Source of the DNA: Adenophora triphylla var. japonica
Lineage: Eukaryota > Streptophyta > Magnoliopsida > Asterales > Campanulaceae
Assembly: GCA_022495995.1 (NCBI GenBank)
Contig: JAFEMH010001356.1
Coordinates: forward strand, 372,001-436,000
DNA length: 64,000 nucleotides
Direction of reading: 5' to 3'
Part shown: positions 43,664-55,453 of the stretch, piece after piece
Position numbering within the stretch: the first letter of the stretch is position 1
Layout: each line of letters opens with the position of its first letter
Made by a program: the position numbers and the translations under genes
The notes under the pieces: generated by a model
What the model saw: only the letters and a program-made list of their open reading frames with translations
The model's database searches: none
What the model was told of the DNA's origin: nothing

Positions 43664-44351
43664 ATGGCACGATTAATCAAAATAGCTAGGAAGTCCAGTG
43701 CTCATTGTAGTGCTCATCGTAATTCCTACTAATGATTCGGGGTCCGAATCTGATGGTGAAATTATAGTGAATAACCCCGAGCCTATTGTTGCACCAGTTG
43801 TTGACCCGGAACCAGTGATCCCTGAAGTAGAGGAAGTTAATCACGAACCTTTGGTACCCAAGCCAGAAGTTGATTCAGATCCTGTACCTCCTAAACCTGT
43901 TGTTCCCGATCCTATATTGTCGGGACCTTTTCTTGGAGAACTGATATTTCCTGAAATTGAATACAATCTTGAGCCTCTAATGAATTTGGAGCCTGGAGTG
44001 GATGTTCCAGAATTTCCTTTTGTCTCTAATGAGTTATATGCTCTAGTATGCCAGGAGCGTGATCTTTTAAGGGCTCAAAGAAATGAACTGGTGGAGGAAG
44101 TTGTTATACTGGAGAGGCAAATTGAGGAAATTACCGAAGAAGGGTCGAAATATCAGCCTATAGAAATCGATAATGAGTCGGACGAAGAGGAGGAGGAAGG
44201 AGAACAAGTTGAAGAAGTAAGTGAGGAAGAGGAAATGGAACTAGCTGACTATGCACCGCTCGATGTTGTGAATATTGATTCAGATGAGGAATCATGTGAA
44301 AGCATGGAGGATGAGTATTGTGGTAGCGACGACGACACTGATGAAGCATAG
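43664..44351 (+). pseudogene. E7 upstream ORF: H3-tail-like start plus acidic domain, frameshifted
   Basis: ATG 43664 gives MARLIKIARKSSAH. It aligns with the histone H3 tail MARTKQTARKS so that MAR and ARKS fall in the same register (7 of 11 identical). This frame stops at about 43730. The frame starting near 43698 then continues without break to 44351: SGSESDGEII, a Pro/Glu/Val-rich stretch with repeated DPEP/KPVVPDP motifs, a coiled coil (LVCQERDLLRAQRNELVEEV), and a Glu/Asp-rich C-terminus. One small frameshift near 43700 would join the two parts. The function of this ORF in Tekay elements is not known to me. H3-tail mimicry is an inference. Confidence 0.55.
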
Positions 44352-44574
44352 AATTCATGGAAAAAAATTCAATAACTTTAAGTAGTTTTTTGTGTTTTGT
44401 TTAAGAAGAATCGGGACGTGTAGTAACAAATACTTGTATTAATTGGATGGTTATAATGAAGGATAAATTATGCTTCTACTATTTCACTTCTATAAAATTG
44501 TAGTCTGAATTGGGTTTAGTTGACGCAAATTTAGGAATGTCTCTAATATAAGTCGCATATTTTCTCAGAGCAGC

Positions 44575-45720
44575 ATGTCTGGGAGAGGACGTGGCGGTAG
44601 GCGAACCCGGTCCAACCGAGGTGGCGAAGAACAGAACACAAATGACGGAAATAATCAAGCCAATCCTACACTAGCCACGCTATTGGCTAACCTGACACAA
44701 GCAATTGTGGCAGGGGTGGGACAAGTGGCTCAAGCCCAAACTCAAGGAACAATGGCTTCGACCCAACAAAATACAAAAGACCCATTGGAAAGTTTTCAAA
44801 AGCGGAATCCAAAGGCATTCTCGGGCCCAGCTGGGGCAATAAAACCTGAACATTGGATGGAAAGTATGGAGAAGATATTTGAAACCATGACTTGCACGGA
44901 TGGACAAAAGGTGACTTTTGCCACCTTTGTCCTGGAAGGGGAAGCGAATCAGTGGTGGAAAGCGGAAAAGCGTCGAGCCGAACAAGATGGAACGGAAGAG
45001 TATACGTGGGACATGTTCGTACAGGCTTTCAACAATAAGTACTTTCCCCCAAGTGTTAGAGAAAGAAAGATGGTTGAATTCTTGGATCTGGTGCAAGAAG
45101 AAATGACCGTAGATCAGTACGATGCTAAATTTGTGGAGCTAATGCGCTATGCACTAGATTTCTTTGAAAATGAGAGCCAGAAAGCCCGGAAATTTGAGAG
45201 AGGTTTAAATTCGAAGATTAGTTATTGCCTGACTGCACTGAAGCTGCCCACATATGCAGAAGTGTTAGATCGAGCACGCCTGGTAGAACAAGAATCCATG
45301 GAGTTTCAAAAGAAAAAGTCTGAGAAGAAAAGGGGAGTGGAGAATGTTTAAGCAGGGACTCGAGGTCAATCGAGTCACCCTGGAAATAACAATAATAAAA
45401 GGTTGGTAACTGATAACAATCGCCGACAAGGGGGGTTTGAGGCAAACAAAAGTCAGACTCAAAGGAACCCTGTGAGTTGTCGAACATGTGGAGGTAAACA
45501 TGAGACGAAGGCATGTTACCGTACTACAGGTGCTTGTTTCAATTGTGGAAAGATTGGTCATCAGGTCAAAAATTGTCCCGAACCTCTTAAAGGGGCTTAT
45601 AATAAGGATAAGGATGATAAAGATAAGGGAAGGCAGCAAGGAAGAGTTTTTGCGATGACGGCAAGGGACGCCGAAGATTCGAATGAGGTGGTGGCAGGTA
45701 CCATCCAAATTTGCTCTCAC
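44575..45720 (+). pseudogene. gag: E7 gag, one in-frame stop
   Basis: ATG 44575 (MSGRGRGGRRTRSNRG, a basic RGG-like start). The gag core spans about 44775-45240 (NPKAFSGPAGAIKPEHWMES, FVLEGEANQWWKAEKRRAEQ). TAA at 45349-45351 (CAA expected) interrupts the frame, which then goes on with the CCHC zinc knuckle [14 protein letters not shown] at 45535-45576, preceded by a CX2CX3HX4C-like [13 protein letters not shown]. The product forms the capsid and binds element RNA. It continues in frame into protease. Confidence 0.9.
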
Positions 45721-48700
45721 AATGCATATACTTTACTTGATTCTGGTGCTACACATTCTGTGATATCCTCATGCTTTGCTCGTCGTACAAAATTAATTCC
45801 ACAAAAATTAGAATTTGAATTGGTTATCGATACTCCCGTTAAGAAATCGGTAGCGGTAACTTCCATTTTTAAGGATTGTCCAGTGCACTTAGGAGGAAGG
45901 GACTTGAGTGCAGACCTCATTGGGATGGATATCCAAGATTTTGATGTAATCTTGGGAATGGATTGGTTGGCATCTTATCATGCTAAGATAGATTGCTTTA
46001 AGAAGGAAGTCACTTTTTGCATCCCGGGGGAATCAAAATTTAGTTTTAAAGGTTCTAAGCCGGTAAGGGTACTAAGGATCATTTCGGCTTTGAAGACCAG
46101 GAAATTGATAGGGAAAGGTTGTCAAGGGTATATTGCTAGCATAGTGGATAATCGTAAAAAGGGAGTTGACCTTGAAGAACTTCCAATAGTCAAAGAGTTT
46201 AAGGATGTGTTTCCTGAGGATTTGCCTGGCGTTCCACCTGAGAGAGAAGTGGAGTTTTTTATAGACCTAGTACCGGGTACTGGTCCTATTTCTAAGGCAC
46301 CATATCGTGTAGCGCCTGCAGAACTTAAGGAGCTTAAGGATCAATTACAAGAACTATTGGATAAGGGTTTCATTAGACCCAGTGTATCCCCGTGGGGTGC
46401 TCCGGTGTTATTTGTGAAAAAGAAGGATGGGTCGATGCGGTTGTGTATTGACTACCGCGAACTGAATCGAGTCACGATCAGGAACAAGTATCCGTTACCT
46501 AGGATTGATGACTTGTTTGACCAGCTGCAAGGAGCATGTCACTTTTCCAAGATAGACCTTCGTTCCGGATATCATCAATTAAAGGTCAGGAATGAAGATA
46601 TTGCCAAAACAACATTTAGGACAAGGTATGGTCATTACGAGTTCTTGGTGATGCCATTTGGACTGACCAACGCTCCTGCTGTCTTCATGATCTGATGAAT
46701 AGGGTATTTAAAGAATATCTGGACAGGTGTGTGATTGTGTTTATTGATGACATTTTGTTTTACTCTAAGACAAAGGAAGATCATGAAGAACATTTGAGGC
46801 TGGTACTTCAAATCTTATAGATAAGAAACTCTATGCAAAGTTTAAGAAGTGTGAATTCTGGTTAGAGAAGGTTGCTTTCCTGGGTCATGTAGTTTCTAAA
46901 GAAGGAGTTGCGGTGGACCCAACCAAAGTTGAAGCAGTGATGGAATGGGATAGGCCATCTACCGTTACGGAGATTAGAAGTTTCTTGGGCCTCGCAGGCT
47001 ACTACCGACGTTTTGTAGAAGGCTTCTCTAAGATTGCAATGCCATTAACAAGGTTGATGCAGAAAAAGGCTAAATTTGTATGGACAGATGAATGCGAAGC
47101 AAGTTTCCAAGAGTTAAAGAGGCTGTTAGTATCTGCACCAATCTTAGCGTTACCGACAGTTGATGGGAAGTTTGTTGTCTATAGTGATGCGTCACTCAAT
47201 GGCCTTGGGTGTGTTCTAATGCAAGATGGGAAAGTTATTGCGTATGCATCAAGAAAACTAAAGAATTATGAGAAAAACTACCCAACGCATGATTTGGAGT
47301 TAGCAGCAGTAATTTTTGCTCTGAAGATATGGAGGCATTATTTGTATGGTGTGGCATGTGAAATTTATACCGACCATAAAAGCCTTAAATATATTTTTAC
47401 TCAGAAGGAGTTGAATATAAGGCAAAGGAGGTGGCTAGAGTTGCTAAAAGACTATGATTGCACAATTTTGTATCATCCAGGAAAAGCCAATGTTGTCGCC
47501 GATGCTTTGAGTCGTAAGCATAAAGGGAGTTTGACGTCTCTTTTAGAAGCTGGAAGTTATGGTTTGAATGACTTTGAACCCTTTTCTATGGAAGTCAATG
47601 TTCGAGGGGATAAGGGGTACTTGGCACAATTAAGCGTTATTCCAAGTTTGATAGAGAAGATTAAGGAGGCACAAGCTGGCAATGAAGAGTTGATGGAAAT
47701 ATTGAAGAATTTGAATGAAGGGGATGAGTCAGGGTTCCGTATTGATAAGGAAGGCATTCTTCGCTATGGCTCAAGGATATGTGTGCCGTCGAATGTTAAG
47801 CTTAGACAAGAAATCTTGGAGGAGGCTCATTGTTCAAAGTTTACGGTTCACCCTGGAAGTACGAAGATGTACCGGAATATGCGAGATACATTTTGGTGGA
47901 ACAATATGAAGAGAGAAATAGCCGAATTTGTTTCTCGGTGTTTAGTTTTTCAACAAGTAAAAATTGAACACCAAAGACCTGGTGGATTCTTGCAGTCGTT
48001 ACCTATACCCGAATGGAAGTGGGAACATATTACTATGGATTTTGTCACTGGATTCCAAGAACAGTTAAGGGGTACAATGCCATTTGGGTCATTGTAGATA
48101 GATTGACCAAGTCCGCCCATTTCCTTGCTATTCGAGTGACCGACTCTATTGAAGTATTGGCAAAGCTTTATATAAGAGAGATTGTAAGACTACATGGAGT
48201 CCCAGTATCAATTGTGTCAGATCGAGACACGAGGTTTACGTCAAAATTTTGGAAAAGCCTGCAACGAGCCATCGGAACCAGCTTATGCATGAGTACGGCC
48301 TTCCACCCACAAACGGATGGTCAATCGGAAAGGACCATTCAAACATTAGAGGATATGTTAAGAGCTTGCACATTGGATTGTAAAGGGAATTGGGATGATC
48401 ATTTGCCATTGGTAGAATTCACGTACAACAACAGTTTTCATGCGAGCATTGAAATGGCACCGTACGAAGCTCTATATGGACGAAAATGTCGTTCTCCTAC
48501 ATGATGGGATGAGGTGGGAGAAAGAAAGTTGTTGGGACCAGAGTTAGCTCAGGTCACTATAGAAAAGATCTAGTCTATTAGAAAGAGGTTGCTAACAGCT
48601 CAAAGCCGACAAAAGTCATATGCCGATAAACGACGTCTCGAATTGGGATTCGAGGTAGGAGATCATGTATTCTTGAAAATATCTCTGACCAAGGGTGTCA

Positions 48701-49080
48701 TGCGATTTGGTATTCGGGGAAAGCTTAGTCCCCGATTCGTTGGACCTTTTAAAATTTTGGAACGGGTTGGAGAGGTGGCATATAAGCTTGCTTTGCCTCC
48801 GATTTTAGTTGGAGTTCATAATGTGTTTCATGTATCTATGTTAAGGAAGTATGTACCAGACCCGAACCACGTAATCGAGTACGAGCCATTACAAATCCGA
48901 GAAGATCTCAGTTATGAAGAACAATCTATCAAGATTGTGGATAAGAAGGATCAAAATTTGCGGTGACGTGTCATTCCCTACGTCAAAGTTCAATGGAGTA
49001 ATCATTCCGAAAGGGAAGCAACATGGAAACTGGAAAGTGAGATACGCGAGAAGTATCCACACCTCTTTGTTTGACAAGGT
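45721..49080 (+). pseudogene. pol: E7 pol: protease, RT, RNase H, integrase, chromodomain; broken
   Basis: Protease: [12 protein letters not shown] (catalytic Asp at 45739) and [39 protein letters not shown] and FIDD at 46740-46751. RNase [18 protein letters not shown] and [13 protein letters not shown] (about 47165-47510). Integrase: zinc finger with [10 protein letters not shown] and CLVFQQVK, where the second Cys is now Phe; core with [15 protein letters not shown] and [13 protein letters not shown] giving the D,D,E residues. The chromodomain (about 48900-49075) should direct insertion to heterochromatin by reading methylated H3. Frameshifts at about 46689, 46815 and 48057; stops at 48502 (TGG to TGA), 48571 and 48964 (CGA to TGA likely). 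Confidence 0.95.
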
Positions 49081-49132
49081 ACGTTAAGTTTGGGGACCAA
49101 ACTTTCTTTAAGTGGGTAAGTATGTAATATCC

Positions 49133-50610
49133 AGAAATAATAATAATCATATTAATAAATATATAAATAAATAAATAAATAAAATTTAAATAGTGAGCCA
49201 GAAATAATAATAATAAAAATAAATAATAATAAAATAAAACAAAATAAAATAAATAATAATAAATATTAATAGTCATTAAGTGGGGAGGTTAATTTTGGAT
49301 TTAAAGCGAGTCATTAATTCGAAGTAATCATTAGCCGTTTTTAACAAGGTAATTATGAGGAAGGTTATTAGTGATAATAATTGTGACGGTTAAGGAGTAA
49401 TTAGTAGAATAATTATTAAGAAAATTAATCATACTGATAATGGATATTAATTAGGACACAATAAATTAGGCAATAATGTTGATGGTTATAACTTGGTGAA
49501 AGAGTTTTGAGATGGAGTATAAATAGTGATGTGAGTCTTAGAGAGCTCGTACACCAAGAGAAGTTAGAAAGAAATATTTATTGTTTTAGTGGAACGGAGA
49601 AGGCGAGACTGAAGAAGGAAGGAGGAGATTTTGGAAGGCACTAATGAAGGCTTTGTTGTGGTTCAAGTACTTTAAGAAAGACCTCAATCGAAGGTAAGGG
49701 ATTATACCTCTAATTAGGTAATTGATGTCTCATTTCAATTCGTAGGTTTCCATGAATTTTATTGAAAATGTCCGTCCTTGAAAATATTAAAAGTCAACCT
49801 TGGGTTGATACTTGCTTTGACTCCGTCGAACAACGTCTTTTGATAAAAGTCAAATATTTCAATATCTCCAACTTTTGTGACTTCATGTTAATATGTTTTT
49901 GTACATGAAGTATTGTTATTTGCATATCGCAATATGAATTGGAAATTTTCCACATGATCACTAAGCTAAACAACCCATATTAATGGGGTATAATTGTAAA
50001 TTGACCTTTTAGGCATTTTTGTTCACTGCTGAGGATTAGCAGTGGGGTGTTCTGAAATCACTGTTTTGTATTTGTGCTCCTTGTGGGCTTTTGGTTTGAT
50101 AAGGTCGATTGACCGCTTACGTGATCATGACTCTGTTAAAATATTCGTTTGATAATGATTGAATCATATTGTTAATTGTTCCGTTTTGGTTCTTTTGAAT
50201 AAATATGGGACATCATCGTTTTCATTGCCATTGCCTCATTGAAAAAGATTGTTTATTTTGTGGTCACCTCTTCTTAGTATTCGGAGGGGTCCGTATATGA
50301 ACTTACTGGGCATTGTTTGCTCACCCTTTCGTATTCTCTGTTCTTTCAGGTAAGCACTAGATAGAGGGTGATTTGGGAATTTTCATATTTTAATTTTATG
50401 TTTTCTAGACATTGAATAATGATGTAAGACTTTTGAGTTTAAATTGTAAGTATGTCAGTTTAGATTGAACCCTAGACGGTTGGATTGCGATAATGTTCAG
50501 AGAATAAAGTTTTATGTAATCATGCTGAATTAAGTATATATTGTCTTGGTAAGAGTAACGGACTCAAGGTTGGGACCCACAAACAGGGGACCGAGATTTG
50601 GGTCGTTACA
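49133..50610 (+). repeat. E7 3' LTR
   Basis: 1478 bp, starts TGTAATATCCAG and ends GGTCGTTACA. A purine-rich TTTAAGTGGGTAAGTA lies directly before it, the likely polypurine tract. Confidence 0.95.
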
Positions 50611-50615
50611 GTTGT
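50611..50615 (+). repeat. Target-site duplication of E7 (right), GTTGT
   Basis: Exact copy of 42072-42076. Confidence 0.95.
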
Positions 50616-51325
50616 CATCACTTAAAGTCAAGGCCAACAAAAATTTCTAATTTCTCACTATGGTGATTCGAAATACTTGGAACAATCACATTCCATTAGA
50701 GATTTGTCTCCACACAAACCAAAAATTGGCTTTAATTTTCAACAATTATTACTTTGTTATTTCAAATATAACTCTCTAACTTAATTAGAGAATTAATTTC
50801 AAGAATAAATTGCTAATTCAATAGGAGAATTAATACAATTTATCACTCATATTTATAAACCTCTAAATTCCTTAATGGAATTATAATTGAAGGTTAATTA
50901 TTCAAAACTTTAATGGCTCATCTTGAAGTACCTCTAAATTAGAGAAAGTCACATTCTCATTTATATAATACACAATTTCTTTAGAAGTCCTCCTTCTAAA
51001 TATTTGTGTCATTTGTCATCATCAACAACAATAAGATTTAACAACTTCTTTCAAGAAGTCATATTGTTTTTATCTTTATGACATTAGTCACATATTTCTT
51101 CAATAGGTTTTAACAACCTCTCCCAAGAAGCCCTATGATTTTAGTTCTTATAACATTTGTCAATGTTCACAACAATAGAATTCAACAACTTCTTTCAAGA
51201 AACTCTTTTGTTTTTATCTTTGTGACTTTGTCACTAGTGACAATAATGGGATTTAATAACTCCATTCAAGAAGCCTATCATCTTTTTCAATACATCATTG
51301 ATAAAATGCAACGTAAAGACTATGT
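50616..51325 (-). other. E6 internal/leader remnant
   Basis: AT-rich sequence of E6 resuming after E7. It contains a repeated motif TTTAACAACTTCTTTCAAGA (about 51030, 51110 and 51180) in imperfect copies about 70-80 bp apart. No coding motif recognised. Confidence 0.5.
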
Positions 51326-52488
<1,163 letters not shown>

Positions 52489-52994
52489 CTATATCTTTTA
52501 ACGTTCATCTTCTCAATATAGTTCCAACGAACTATTCAATTTTTCTCATTATGATTCTTATGAACCATATGAGATAAATCACTCATTGTATAAATACTAG
52601 AAGTAGCGTCGCCACAACTATTTTACACAATCGTCGCAACATCCTTGATGTTCATCCATTAGTTCAATATATATTCAAAAAAATAATATATTTTTTTCCT
52701 TTCATAAACTATTATGATCCGAAAATTTTATCTTCATCTCCAAATAAAATATTTTGATCTCCACCGTTCAAATTGTTCTTCTATGAGATTAGAACTTGCT
52801 CACCAAATTTGAGCTCGATCCAACGGTTAAAGAATCGGTTATTGCAATTTTACCACAGTTGGTCATTACAAAAACTTGCTGGAATTTTCTTCCATTCGTC
52901 TCTTCCATCGTTTCTATCTTTTCTCCCATGGTCGCCACTCCACCGGATTCTCAAATCTGTAATTCTTTCTCAAATAGGGAATTTGTCTTAAGAT
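52489..52994 (-). other. E6 leader with primer-site arm
   Basis: The E6 5' leader on the minus strand. No gag start could be read. Directly beside the LTR, ATCTTAAGACAAATTCCC (minus strand, 52994-52977) takes the place of a normal TGG-type primer site. Confidence 0.6.
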
Positions 52995-53165
52995 TGTTAG
53001 AAAAATCTTATAAAAGCACAAAAAGAGAAAATAATTACAATATATTAAATTGAAACAAATTACAATAAACATAAACAAAGAGAAAAATCGTAGGAGAAAA
53101 TTTGTATGTTGATCTTCTTGATGTTGTTCGAGTCGTGTGTGACACACTCTCCTTAAGACAAATTC
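52979..53165 (-). other. E6 self-complementary primer-site/LTR arms
   Basis: GAATTTGTCTTAAG (52979-52992, + strand, just inside the element) is the exact reverse complement of CTTAAGACAAATTC (53152-53165, inside the 5' LTR). In the RNA the post-LTR site could pair over 14 bases with the LTR stretch 160 nt upstream. E8 has the same arrangement with a different flanking sequence (55266-55280 and 55364-55378). Confidence 0.7.
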
Positions 53166-53891
53166 GCCCCCTCACCGAGTTGTGCTTGAGGTTGTTTTGG
53201 ACGTTCGCCTCCCAGGATAAAACGGACGGACCGGACTATTCTTGCACACTAGAATCTCCGACGAATCTCATTATGCTTGGACAAAATCACCATCATTTCC
53301 ATGGAAGAAAGACATCAAATGACGAAGAAGAAAACATGCATTTTTTTTAATCTCATTTCTCTTCTCTTTAGTAAATTGTGGATGATAGTTTATATTCACA
53401 CAATTGTAACTTATATCCCATTACTCACCAATTCAATAAGGCTATTAACCTTGATAGTAAATATTAGGTAGTTACAATTTTTAACCATCATAATGTCATC
53501 CATTATGTGTTTTATTAAGGCTAATGGATGTTACAATCCATACTCATTAGTTGAACATTTACTAGACACCAACTTTGCCTTTAGCATATTGTCTACAACA
53601 AAATCAACTTTCACAAAGTCTATCCCCCGATAGGTCAACCTCCTTCTATGAAACCCGCCTCTCTCAAGTAGTCTATATCTCGAGCGGTAAATTTAACGGG
53701 AAGTCTACCTATAGAAATGACTTTTATAGAAATCATTTTTGCTTAATGTTCCAACTTTACTCACTTAATTAAGCCTTAATATTTTTATTTTTCAAATATC
53801 AATTTGGACAAATATAACCCACAATTTCTATATATTAATAATATAAAGAAAACATGCACAATTTTCTTCACACAATAACATTTTTTCAACA
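52995..53891 (-). repeat. E6 5' LTR
   Basis: 897 bp, + strand start TGTTAGAAAA and end TTTTTTCAACA, closely similar to 37917-38800. Confidence 0.93.
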
Positions 53892-53896
53892 CCCAT
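53892..53896 (+). repeat. Target-site duplication of E6 (right), CCCAT
   Basis: Exact copy of 37912-37916. Confidence 0.93.
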
Positions 53897-54004
53897 CTTG
53901 TTGCCACTTTGCATCACCTTGCCTTCCCCACACACCCACCTCGTGGGCCACCTTGTCGCCACCTCACCACCATTTGTGGTTTGATGAGGGGGTCTGAGGT
54001 ATAA

Positions 54005-54478
54005 GGGCAACTACGATGTTAGTCCTAAAACCTAATTTTGATACTTATTTTGAAGTTCTTCCATCTTTAATATGTAAATAACGCGAGGCCCATTAAAATT
54101 ATTGGTGAGATATTAATTTTTGCAGGAGATAGTGATTTGATTTTTGATTTAAATTTATTTCAATTTTTATATAATTATTTATAAAATTTTAACTTTTATT
54201 AAAAAATAATTAATTAAAATAATTATTATATTTCAAAATTATTTATAAAAAAATTTGATAAAAAAATAACTAATTAAAATAATTATTATATTTAAAAATT
54301 ATTTATCATTTTACAAATATTAATAAAGTTATTAACTTAAAAAAACCTAATTTGATACCTAATTTTTGATACCCATTGTTGTAGATGTTTTTTTGATATC
54401 TATGCAAATAGTGTTTATGGGTATCAAAATTTGGTTTTGATACCCTTAGATCCTAAGACTACCATTTGAGAGTTGCCC
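54005..54478. mobile_element. Tourist-like (PIF/Harbinger) MITE, 474 bp
   Basis: Ends GGGCAACT (54005-54012) and AGTTGCCC (54471-54478), with longer imperfect inverted similarity inward (TTAGTCCTA against TAGTCTTAGG). Flanked on both sides by TAA (54002-54004 and 54479-54481), the target preference of PIF/Harbinger elements. The interior is AT-rich with TTTTTGATACCC-type motifs and no ORF. Confidence 0.82.
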
Positions 54479-54481
54479 TAA

Positions 54482-54644
54482 TGATCTAATGATGTAATGA
54501 AAAGTTAGTTTTTACATTAGATTCTTTTAGAATATTTTTTAACACCTCATTTACCAAATTAGTATTTTGTCAGATTTTCTAATCTCGTTAGTGAATAAAG
54601 AAAGTTGTTGCATTATTTTAAAACTAACTAAAAGATGTGCATTG
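54482..54644. other. Unassigned AT-rich spacer
   Basis: About 160 bp between the MITE and E8. Nothing recognised. Confidence 0.5.
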
Positions 54645-55361
54645 TGTTGGAATATTGGGTAAATATTAGGGTGTGACTTGAAAAGTCAAAGGTCTAAAAT
54701 TGAAAAGACACGACTGTTCAAATTTTTTGAACTGCTCGGCCGAGAAAGGCATAAGCCTCGGCCGAGCATGACAGACCAGAAACAAGCATCCTCTGTTGGC
54801 CTCTGTTCGGGCGAGTTATCAAAGTGCTCGGCCGAGCAACTAGCCTATGCTCGGGCGAGGCACCAATGGTGCTCGGCCGAGCAGTTGCTGTCCGTTCAGA
54901 TTAAAGTCTGAATAGGTGCCAGCTTGAAAGGTTGTGACTTTTGTGGAAAAATCACAACTGATCTGGCTTGATTCTACCATATATATATAGACCCCTATTC
55001 CTTCATTCAGTCATCAAGTAATCCAACCAAGTTGCTATCAAATCAAACACAAGAAATACAATTCTCTCCCTCCCTCATTCAAAGTGTTCTTGATTCGTTC
55101 AAAGAGTTCGTTCATCTTTCCTTTTCAAAGTTCGAAGACTAAGAGCAAGTCTGATTTTTTGGTTCGCCCGTCAAGGTTAGTTAAAGTGCACACTAACTCT
55201 TGATAAAAAGCGTTGTATCTTGGGAGACATTCGCCATCGATCCGTTTGCACAATTACGGAGGCGAAATATTGTCTTAAGGAGATTTGCTTCGGCATACCT
55301 CGCTTTAATCTCCTTCATCTGATTTTCGTATTGAAGATATCTAAACATATACAAACAACAA
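54645..55361 (+). repeat. E8 5' LTR
   Basis: 717 bp, starts TGTTGGAATATTGG and ends CAAACAACA, giving inverted ends TGTTG/CAACA. TATATATA lies at about 54981. The right end is fixed by comparison with E6: both continue ATCTTAAGACAA after the CA. The left end is supported only by the TGTTG start, because the partner LTR is outside the window. Confidence 0.75.
54734..54882 (+). promoter_or_regulatory. Cluster of CTCGGCCGAG palindromes in E8 promoter
   Basis: CTCGGCCGAG cores at about 54735, 54757, 54827 and 54872, two of them in the full 12-bp palindrome GCTCGGCCGAGC (54826-54837 and 54871-54882), plus two variants with CTCGGGCGAG or TTCGGGCGAG (about 54806 and 54850). All lie within 250 bp upstream of the TATA box at about 54981. 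They look like repeated binding sites for a dimeric regulator. Confidence 0.65.
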
Positions 55362-55378
55362 TCTTAAGACAATATTTT
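55266..55378 (+). other. E8 self-complementary primer-site/LTR arms
   Basis: AAATATTGTCTTAAG (55266-55280, in the LTR) is the exact reverse complement of CTTAAGACAATATTT (55364-55378, starting three bases after the LTR end). No TGG-type tRNA primer site is present at the LTR border. Confidence 0.75.
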
Positions 55379-55383
55379 TCAGG

Positions 55384-55450
55384 TATTTGTTTTAATTTTA
55401 TCTTCTCTACTTCATCTTTTTCTTATTTGAATTTTCTGTTTTCGTAACAG
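55384..55450 (+). other. Possible 67-nt 5' UTR intron of E8
   Basis: CAG followed by GTATTTG at 55384 and ending GTAACAG at 55450, very T-rich, 3 bases before the gag ATG. Size is at or below the usual plant minimum (about 70 nt), so this may be only a U-rich leader. Confidence 0.25.
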
Positions 55451-55453
55451 AAA

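Larger units (their letters stand above)
42077..50610 (+). mobile_element. E7: Tekay/Del-lineage chromovirus (Ty3/gypsy), nearly complete
   Basis: 8.5 kb: LTR pair 42077-43553 and 49133-50610, nearly identical in sequence; target duplication GTTGT; tRNA-Met primer site; an upstream acidic ORF; gag with a zinc knuckle; protease; RT; RNase H; integrase; and a C-terminal chromodomain of the Tekay/Del type (PYVKVQWSNHSEREATWKLE). High LTR similarity suggests a fairly recent insertion, yet pol has three frameshifts and several stops, so this copy is inactive. The AT-rich LTR start has runs of AAT/AAAT. It is inserted in E6. Confidence 0.95.
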
